Assembly (NCBI GenBank): GCA_934271195.1
Contig: CAKQRB010000001.1
Location: 1-57,758 of the forward strand
Source of the DNA: an uncultured Alphaproteobacteria bacterium
GTDB taxonomy: Bacteria > Pseudomonadota > Alphaproteobacteria > RF32 > CAG-239
DNA length: 57,758 bases
Direction of reading: 5' to 3'
Shown: one piece after another, positions 52,227 to 57,758 of the stretch
How the letters are laid out: every line of letters starts with the position of its first letter
Numbering within the stretch: the stretch's first letter is position 1
Translations under genes and position numbers: made by a program
Notes under the pieces: generated by a model
Databases searched by the model: none
Seen by the model: only the letters and a program-made list of their open reading frames with translations
What the model was told of the DNA's origin: nothing

Positions 52227-52900
52227 ATAAAGATGAAAAATTTATTATAGATGAAGACGTAGAATTTGATGAAGAATTTTCGGAATTAGAGATAAAGAAA
52301 AGTCAATATTCCTTCCAACAAATCAAGGATATATGCTTAACCAATCCATTATATAAAAGACGCTATTTCAGAACAGATAGCGAAAATATTTTGAATATAT
52401 GCTATAATTGTCAAAATTTTCAAGTTATCAATGCTCTATTAACCAGACGTTTAGCAAGAAGGAAATATCAATTTTCTTATACTTTAATTATGGCAATTAT
52501 TTGTAATCCTCACATAGAAGAGAAACATAAATGCTATATGATAGATAAATTGGTAAAATTAGGAACTGAAATCAATCATAGCAACATTTTTGGAGAAACA
52601 GCTCTTTATTTAGCGATTCTATCTCACCAAAAATTTGTTGTTGAATGCTTATTGCGGAATGGAGCAAATCCAAATATTGATAGTATTTACGCCATTAGTC
52701 CTTTGATGATTGCTTGCTATTTTGCCGATTTCTATATCGCATCACTCTTAATCCACTATGGAGCAGATATTAATGCGGAATCTACTTTTACCAATTGGCA
52801 AGTGTTAGATTTTGCGATGCTTGGTGAAAATGCCGATTTTGAACAAATGATACGAGACCTCGGAGCAAAAGGAGGCAATGGCTACGATTTACTGACATAA
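52223..52900 (+). CDS. Ankyrin repeat protein
   Basis: 225 residues. About three to four ankyrin repeats are seen in 110-215: GETALYLAILSHQKFVVECLLRNGANPN, then ISPLMIACYFADFYIASLLIHYGADIN and a weaker last repeat (each quoted here in pieces of the consensus). The N-terminal 90 residues are helical and could be degenerate repeats. No signal peptide. Target unknown. Coupled to the upstream 92-residue gene. Confidence 0.8.
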   Translation: MNKDEKFIIDEDVEFDEEFSELEIKKSQYSFQQIKDICLTNPLYKRRYFRTDSENILNICYNCQNFQVINALLTRRLARRKYQFSYTLIMAIICNPHIEEKHKCYMIDKLVKLGTEINHSNIFGETALYLAILSHQKFVVECLLRNGANPNIDSIYAISPLMIACYFADFYIASLLIHYGADINAESTFTNWQVLDFAMLGENADFEQMIRDLGAKGGNGYDLLT

Positions 52901-52932
52901 AAACAATCAAAAGTTCATTTAATTTCACTTAC

Positions 52933-52966
52933 AAAACCAGAGTCCAAAGCTCTGGTTTTAATTTTT
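52933..52966 (+). terminator. Intrinsic terminator of the ankyrin operon
   Basis: AAAACCAGAG/CTCTGGTTTT stem with loop TCCAAAG and a T run. Its stem is the same as that of the terminator at 54183. Confidence 0.85.
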
Positions 52967-53063
52967 TATACCCAATTTTAACCCTTCCTTATTATAATGT
53001 TTTAAAATTAAACAGATTTTTCCCAATAGCCCCCATTGGAGTATATTTTCAAGGAATAACATA

Positions 53064-54116
53064 GTGGATAAAAAGAAAGAAATTACAATTAGAAGTTCTG
53101 CTGCTGAATATTTAACCTATGTCTCGGCTGTTGGTGATAATGCTAACAGCGTGGAAATGCGTTATGAAGATGAAAATATATGGCTAACCCAAAAAATGAT
53201 GGCAACCCTTTATGGTGTTGATATAAGAACAATCAGCGACCATATTCAAAAGATATTTTCAGATAATGAACTTGAAGAAATTTCAACTATCCGAAATTTT
53301 CGGATAGTTCAAGCCGAAGGCAACAGGCAAGTATCAAGGGAAACAAAACATTATAATTTACAAATGATTATTGCTGTTGGTTTCAAGGTTAATAATGAAA
53401 AAGCAGTCCAATTCAGAAAATGGGCTAACGCGATTGTTAAAGATTACACTATTCAGGGCTGGGTAATGGATGAAGAACGCCTTAAAAATGGTGGCTCAAT
53501 CCTAACCAGAGATTATTTTGAAAAGCAATTACAAAAAATCCGTGAAATCAGAATGTCTGAAAGGCGATTCTATCAGAAGATTACAGACATTTATGCCACA
53601 GCATTGGATTATGACCCGCGAGCTAAAACAACACAAACCTTTTTTGCAACTGTTCAAAACAAACTACACCATAGCATTCACGGACATACTGCCGCAGAAC
53701 TTGTAATGGAACGAGCAGACGCAAAAAAAGAGCATATGGGCTTAACCACTTGGGATGCCTATCCCGATGGCAAAATTCAGAAATATGACGTTAGTGTTGC
53801 CAAAAATTATTTGCAGGAAAAAGAAATTCGCCAATTAGAAAGGTTAGTTTCTTCATATTTAGATTATGCAGAAATACAAGCAGAACGCCATATCCCTATG
53901 ACTATGCAGGATTGGAGTGAGAAATTAAATGGCTTTTTGACTTTTATGGATTATGATGTTTTGCAAGATGTAGGTAAAGTTTCAGCGGAAATTGCCAAGC
54001 TCCACGCAGAAAGCGAATTTGAAAAATACAGAATTATCCAAGATAACCTATATGTAAGCGATTTTGATAGGTTCTTGGAACTTGAACAAAAAAGTAAAGA
54101 TAACGGAAATGAATAA
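53064..54116 (+). CDS. rhuM: Virulence RhuM family protein
   Basis: 350 residues from a GTG at 53064 with AAGGA ahead. Family features: VEMRYEDENIWLTQKMMATLYGVDIRTI (an HTH-like N-terminal block), NFRIVQAEGNRQVSRE, and HYNLQMIIAVGFKVNN leading to QFRKWAN. The C-terminal half is helical. RhuM was first described in a Salmonella pathogenicity island; its biochemical role is not known. It is frequent on mobile elements. Bases 53285-53309 within it form a 12-bp inverted repeat. Confidence 0.88.
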   Translation: MDKKKEITIRSSAAEYLTYVSAVGDNANSVEMRYEDENIWLTQKMMATLYGVDIRTISDHIQKIFSDNELEEISTIRNFRIVQAEGNRQVSRETKHYNLQMIIAVGFKVNNEKAVQFRKWANAIVKDYTIQGWVMDEERLKNGGSILTRDYFEKQLQKIREIRMSERRFYQKITDIYATALDYDPRAKTTQTFFATVQNKLHHSIHGHTAAELVMERADAKKEHMGLTTWDAYPDGKIQKYDVSVAKNYLQEKEIRQLERLVSSYLDYAEIQAERHIPMTMQDWSEKLNGFLTFMDYDVLQDVGKVSAEIAKLHAESEFEKYRIIQDNLYVSDFDRFLELEQKSKDNGNE

Positions 54117-54129
54117 TATTAAGTAAATC

Positions 54130-54156
54130 CAGTTATTCAAAATTTTTGAATAACTG
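54130..54156. repeat. Inverted repeat downstream of rhuM
   Basis: CAGTTATTCAAAA and its complement with almost no loop, 14 bases after the rhuM stop. It may be a binding site or part of the transcript end. Confidence 0.5.
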
Positions 54157-54182
54157 ATAAATGGACTTGATAATAACTAACA

Positions 54183-54213
54183 AAAACCAGAGTTTCAAAA
54201 CTCTGGTTTTGTT
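54183..54213. terminator. Bidirectional terminator between rhuM and the resolvase gene
   Basis: AAAACCAGAGT...ACTCTGGTTTT stem with A/T tracts on both sides, between convergent genes. The stem core repeats the terminator at 52933-52959. Confidence 0.85.
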
Positions 54214-54816
54214 TTAATCACTCCATCCCATTCGCTTAATAAATCTTCTTAATGTTATTTTTTGGACACCCATAATTCTGGCGATTTGGTTTTTGGAAAC
54301 TTTTTTATCCAATAAATCTCTTATTCTTTTGGTATTTTGGGACAATTTTAGTTTTTTGCTCTCTGCTCCAAATGGCCGACCAAGTTTTTTTCCAGATGCT
54401 TTAATGTTATCCAATGACATTTTGGTTCTTTGGCTAATTAGGTTTCTTTCAATTTGAGCAGATAAGCCAAAAGCAAAAGCCAATACTTGTGATTGAATAT
54501 CATTTCCTAAATGGAAACCTTCTTTAATCGTAATGATTTGGCAATTTTTAGCTAAACAAGTTTCCAAAATTCCCATAACCTCTAAAAGAGAGCGACCAAG
54601 CCGAGATATTTCACAAGCAATAATCACATCATTTTCTTGCAATTCATCAAGTAATTGACCTAATTTTCTATGTTTTAATGCTTTTCGTGATGAGATGGCT
54701 TCTTCAATCCAACTATCTATGTTTATGTCTTTTTGTAAGGCATATTGCTTAATTTCATATTCCTGATGTTCTACCGATTGTTTTTGACTACTTACCCGAA
54801 TATAACCATATATCAT
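54214..54816 (-). CDS. Small serine recombinase (resolvase/invertase)
   Basis: 200 residues. Catalytic domain with YGYIRVSSQKQS (catalytic Ser), then CEISRLGRSLLE and the GLSAQIERNLISQRT E helix. A C-terminal HTH follows (VSKNQIARIMGVQKITLRRFI). Probably resolves dimers or inverts DNA of the island, or is a remnant of a transposon. Its ribosome site AAAAGG is upstream. Confidence 0.9.
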   Translation of the reverse strand: MIYGYIRVSSQKQSVEHQEYEIKQYALQKDINIDSWIEEAISSRKALKHRKLGQLLDELQENDVIIACEISRLGRSLLEVMGILETCLAKNCQIITIKEGFHLGNDIQSQVLAFAFGLSAQIERNLISQRTKMSLDNIKASGKKLGRPFGAESKKLKLSQNTKRIRDLLDKKVSKNQIARIMGVQKITLRRFIKRMGWSD

Positions 54817-54882
54817 CTTTTCCCCTTTTTATATATTTATCGGGGATTCAAAGAGTTAAGATGAAATAGGAGGGCATTTTTA

Positions 54883-54954
54883 TTGAACAATAAAATCAAC
54901 CCTTTTTTATGGTTATTCGTTTTATTTTCTTTCGCTCGTTTCAAAAATATATAA
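54883..54954 (+). CDS. Possible 23-residue hydrophobic peptide
   Basis: TTG at 54883 nine bases behind AGGAGGG, encoding (M)NNKINPFLWLFVLFSFARFKNI. It has one membrane-spanning stretch and basic ends, like type I toxin peptides. The ribosome site is much stronger than expected for chance, but no antitoxin RNA was identified. Confidence 0.3.
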   Translation: MNNKINPFLWLFVLFSFARFKNI

Positions 54955-55099
54955 TGGGTATGGATGTAAGGAAAACCAAGGGTTTCAGAGAGTTTGATAT
55001 AAGAAAATTCATTTATTTCAAACAGATGGATATAAACGGGTACACAATTGTTGGTTTGTGTATCGTATAGAAGACACCTCTATTTTGAAAGAAATTCAA

Positions 55100-55543
55100 A
55101 TGAGTAAATCCTGTGCTTTCTTGGGAAATGATTATAAATGGAGCAGAAGCGACATTATAGAAAAAGTAAAAAAGCAAGCCCTTCGGCTTATTGATGAAGA
55201 GGGTGTTGATACCTTTTTAGTTGGGGTAAAGGGAGCTTACGAACGAGATGCCTATAATGCTGTTTTGCAGATAAAGCAAGATAATCCAAATATCCGAATT
55301 ATTTTAGTGGCATCCAGTATGAAAGAAGTTAATGATGGAGAACGATATTTTGACAGCTTCATATATCCAGACCAAGCAGCAATAGGATACAAGCGTTGGT
55401 GCATTGTCCATCGGAATAATTGGATTATAGGAAATACAGATTTCATAATTTCTTACAACCAACTGGAAGGCAGAGCTTTTGATGTTTGTAAGAGAGCAAA
55501 AAACAAAGGTGTTATGATAATTGAATTGGCTGATATGGAATAG
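55100..55543 (+). CDS. SLOG-family (DUF1273-like) nucleotide-binding protein
   Basis: 147 residues from the ATG at 55100; the frame is open upstream to 55058 with a GTG, but the fold begins at SCAFLGN. The Rossmann-like layout is a first strand CAFLGND, a helix, VDTFLVGVKGAYERDA with the glycine/acidic loop, then IRIILVASSM, WCIVHRNNWIIGNTDFIISY and a C-terminal GVMIIELAD strand. This matches the YpsA/DUF1273 branch of SLOG proteins, which are thought to bind nucleotide ligands and are common in phages and defence-like islands. Confidence 0.7.
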   Translation: MSKSCAFLGNDYKWSRSDIIEKVKKQALRLIDEEGVDTFLVGVKGAYERDAYNAVLQIKQDNPNIRIILVASSMKEVNDGERYFDSFIYPDQAAIGYKRWCIVHRNNWIIGNTDFIISYNQLEGRAFDVCKRAKNKGVMIIELADME

Positions 55544-55557
55544 AAAAGGAGAATATA

Positions 55558-57758
55558 ATGCGTAGATTTTTAGTCTTTTTAACAGCTATTATTTTTTCTC
55601 GTTTTTTGATTCGTATCAATTCCTTTATAAAAACAGGCAATAAAAAGATAGTTATTCTTTGTTTGTTTGGAATAATTGCCAGCGGAGGTATTTTAATTTC
55701 TTTTTTTATAAGCGGGAATTATAGTTTAAATAACTCATCTGTTGATAATGCATCGTGTGTGGCGATTTCCAAGAAAAAATTTTCATCATCATCCGTAAAA
55801 GATTACTATAAATTGATTTGGACTGGGCTTAATAATGGTAATGATATTAATGCTAATGATTTAAATTCTGTATTAGCTTATTTTAAAGAGGTAGAAAATT
55901 TTAAAAAAAATATTCATAAAATATTTAATCAATTATCTTCTGATGAAAGAAAAGAAATTTTTGCAGCTTTACTTGAAGAATTGAATAAACAGCAGTTATT
56001 TACAGTAAGTTCTTACTGTTTAAAAGAAAAATTAGAAGAAAATAGCAGGGGACGAGACATTATATACCTCACGCCTAATGGCCAGATAATAAACATTTCA
56101 GAAAAAGAGTTAGATATTAAAAATTATGAAATGAAAATGAGAATGCTGAATTGTCGGCTATATCAGCCATACACAAATTTTATAGTCCACAAATTTATTG
56201 CATTAGGAAATATTGCTTATTCATACAACGATTTGAAAGCTAACTACTATCATAAATTTGAAAAAATAATAATGGCTGCCGAAAATAAAGTTGCTAATAG
56301 ATATCAAAGTTTTTACAAAAATTTTGATAATAAGAGTGAAAAAGAACAATTCTATTTTTGTTCTGGATTAAGCGTGGCTACACTTGATATTACAAACCCG
56401 CCTGTTCTCGCTCCCCATAGGATTTTGGGTAGAGATGTAAATTATACAGAATTAATGCGAATCTATAAAAATCCAGAATTTGTTCAAATGACAATGAGGC
56501 AGGATGAGGAAAATTTGAAACGTCTTGATGGGCAGGTAAGACAAACAATGGAAAGTAGAATTGCTCAATACTTTGGCTGGGGAATAACCCAATATGGAAG
56601 CATTTCAGATACAGATTTTGATATTGTGGATAAAGGAAGATTGGCTGCATATTTTGATGCAAATATTAGACAAGATAAAAAACAGATTGAAAAATGCAAA
56701 AATATTTTTAATAAGATTCCTACTCAATCAGAAAAAGTATTAGAAAATAAGGGATTTCCTTATGTTGATAGATTCTTGAAAAAATATTGTCAGAAACCTC
56801 TTAAATCAGAGCTGGGATTAAGATATTATTTTACTAAACCGCAATCTCTTCAACAAGCTTCATCACAAACGATATATGGTTTGACTCTAAATGTATCAAA
56901 ACCTGTTTATGAAAAGGGAGAAAATATTTCTTTACTCTTTCAATGGTATGAAGATAATGCTAATTGTGAAGTTTTAACAAATAAAGTAAAGGAAACTCTA
57001 ACCCAAAATCAATTTGAAGTTGTTGAGAATGGAATAAGTTGTTCAAAAGACACAACAACTTCTGCTGTAAAGTTATCAGCCAAAATAAAAACATCAAAAT
57101 TGGGAAAAATCTCCATTCCTGCAATTAAATTAGATGATGATTTTAGCAATAGTGTAGATTTTATTGTCAAAGATACAGAAGCATTAAAAAACGCACTAAT
57201 TTCCAAAGATGTAAAAGCTGTTAAAGATGTATTATCGGCCCCAGAGGATTTGAATAAAATAAAAATAGATGGAAAGTCTCCTGTGGCTCACTTTATTAAA
57301 GATGATACAGCTTTTGCCAAAGAACTTATCAAGTTAGGAGCATCCCCTAACGAAATAGATGAAAATGGATACACCTCATTGATGTATGCTGTTATTCGGC
57401 AAGACAATGAGTTATTAGATTTATTGTTAGATAAAGACGTCTATCTGAACGAACTGGATAAAAAGGGCAGGACAGCAATTATGTATGCTGCCATCAAAAA
57501 TAACATTTATGCTGCAAAAAAATTAGTGGAACACAAGGCAGACATTTATAAATCAAAAGATGGAAAATGGACAGCATATCAATATGCCCAAGAAATGAAA
57601 CATACAGAAATAGCCAAATTATTAAAAAGTAATAAAGACCAGATAGTTTTAATTATAGACAAGTGTAATGCTTGTAGAGAAAAAGAAAAAATATTCCTTA
57701 AATTAGCAAAAAACTATCCTACATTTCGCCAGACAGTTATCTATGAGACTCCCGATAA
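55558..57758 (+). CDS. Large membrane protein with ankyrin repeats and a CxxC segment, 3' end missing
   Basis: ATG at 55558 with AAGGAG ahead; open through 733 codons to the window edge. Two hydrophobic segments lie at about 4-18 and 30-51 (IVILCLFGIIASGGILISFF), followed by a long helical region and a beta-rich domain around 435-540 (VSKPVYEKGENISLLFQWY). About three to four ankyrin repeats follow (545-700; ELIKLGASPNEIDENGYTSL, KKGRTAIMYAAIKNN). The last visible part reads IVLIIDKCNACREKEKIF, a CxxC segment like a thioredoxin-fold start. It starts 15 bases after the SLOG gene, so one operon is likely. Confidence 0.8.
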   Translation, partial: MRRFLVFLTAIIFSRFLIRINSFIKTGNKKIVILCLFGIIASGGILISFFISGNYSLNNSSVDNASCVAISKKKFSSSSVKDYYKLIWTGLNNGNDINANDLNSVLAYFKEVENFKKNIHKIFNQLSSDERKEIFAALLEELNKQQLFTVSSYCLKEKLEENSRGRDIIYLTPNGQIINISEKELDIKNYEMKMRMLNCRLYQPYTNFIVHKFIALGNIAYSYNDLKANYYHKFEKIIMAAENKVANRYQSFYKNFDNKSEKEQFYFCSGLSVATLDITNPPVLAPHRILGRDVNYTELMRIYKNPEFVQMTMRQDEENLKRLDGQVRQTMESRIAQYFGWGITQYGSISDTDFDIVDKGRLAAYFDANIRQDKKQIEKCKNIFNKIPTQSEKVLENKGFPYVDRFLKKYCQKPLKSELGLRYYFTKPQSLQQASSQTIYGLTLNVSKPVYEKGENISLLFQWYEDNANCEVLTNKVKETLTQNQFEVVENGISCSKDTTTSAVKLSAKIKTSKLGKISIPAIKLDDDFSNSVDFIVKDTEALKNALISKDVKAVKDVLSAPEDLNKIKIDGKSPVAHFIKDDTAFAKELIKLGASPNEIDENGYTSLMYAVIRQDNELLDLLLDKDVYLNELDKKGRTAIMYAAIKNNIYAAKKLVEHKADIYKSKDGKWTAYQYAQEMKHTEIAKLLKSNKDQIVLIIDKCNACREKEKIFLKLAKNYPTFRQTVIYETPD

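Noticed and set aside
54958..55071. 38-codon frame starting MGMDVRKTKGF
   Set aside because: No ribosome site, no recognisable features, and it overlaps the region where the SLOG transcript should begin.

Overview
The window is a stretch of a bacterial chromosome, most likely from an alphaproteobacterium and probably a host- or gut-associated one (the second part is inference). The evidence is gene order and family content. An F1-only ATP synthase operon (atpH-atpA-atpG-atpD-atpC) lies behind priA, with no F0 genes. mtaB is followed by ftsY. A dgt/SPOR/nagZ block is followed by a small TatA-like protein. An L-lactate dehydrogenase suggests fermentative capacity. Many genes overlap as TAATG or ATGA, and Shine-Dalgarno sites are clear.

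Layout. Positions 1-160 hold the start of a secreted protein. Positions 161-746 are non-coding and strongly purine-biased. Positions 747-8370 carry lepA, an acetyltransferase, an unknown lysine-rich protein and a minus-strand operon (lipoprotein, comM, lipoprotein, degenerate protease domain). The rpsF-rpsR-rplI operon follows, then a cold shock gene and the dgt/SPOR/M50/nagZ/TatA-like block up to 14862. From 14942 to 24288 come xth-rnr, an S41 protease, rpmG, xerC, gpsA and priA. From 24866 to 30499 is the F1 operon, interrupted by repeats. From 30614 to 43843 come deoB, pgeF, a DjlA-like protein, a radical SAM/B12 protein, an amidase, ruvX, tolB, glmM, several small proteins and ldh. From 43912 to 49332 come mtaB-ftsY-xseA-M23 peptidase, a receiver protein and uppP. 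A tRNA-Leu(CAG) at 49362-49447 marks the end of the core genome.

From the tRNA to the right edge the DNA is visibly more AT-rich and is an integrated element. A large serine recombinase reads antisense through the whole tRNA. Behind it lie a large candidate structured RNA (about 51355-51735, with two possible pseudoknots), a two-gene ankyrin operon, a RhuM-family protein, a small serine resolvase, a SLOG-type protein and a long membrane/ankyrin protein with a terminal CxxC segment that runs off the window. The right end of the element is not in view.

The least ordinary signals are: (1) a dispersed family of hairpin elements with a conserved GTAC-N6-GTAC loop, six copies plus fragments, some placed inside the ATP synthase operon and with one compensatory base change; (2) a repeated purine-rich intergenic element seen twice; (3) the multi-helix RNA in the island; (4) one probable lipoprotein/pseudoprotease gene split by an in-frame TAA; and (5) several small genes of fewer than 60 codons. 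All structures and family calls were made by eye, with no database or folding search.
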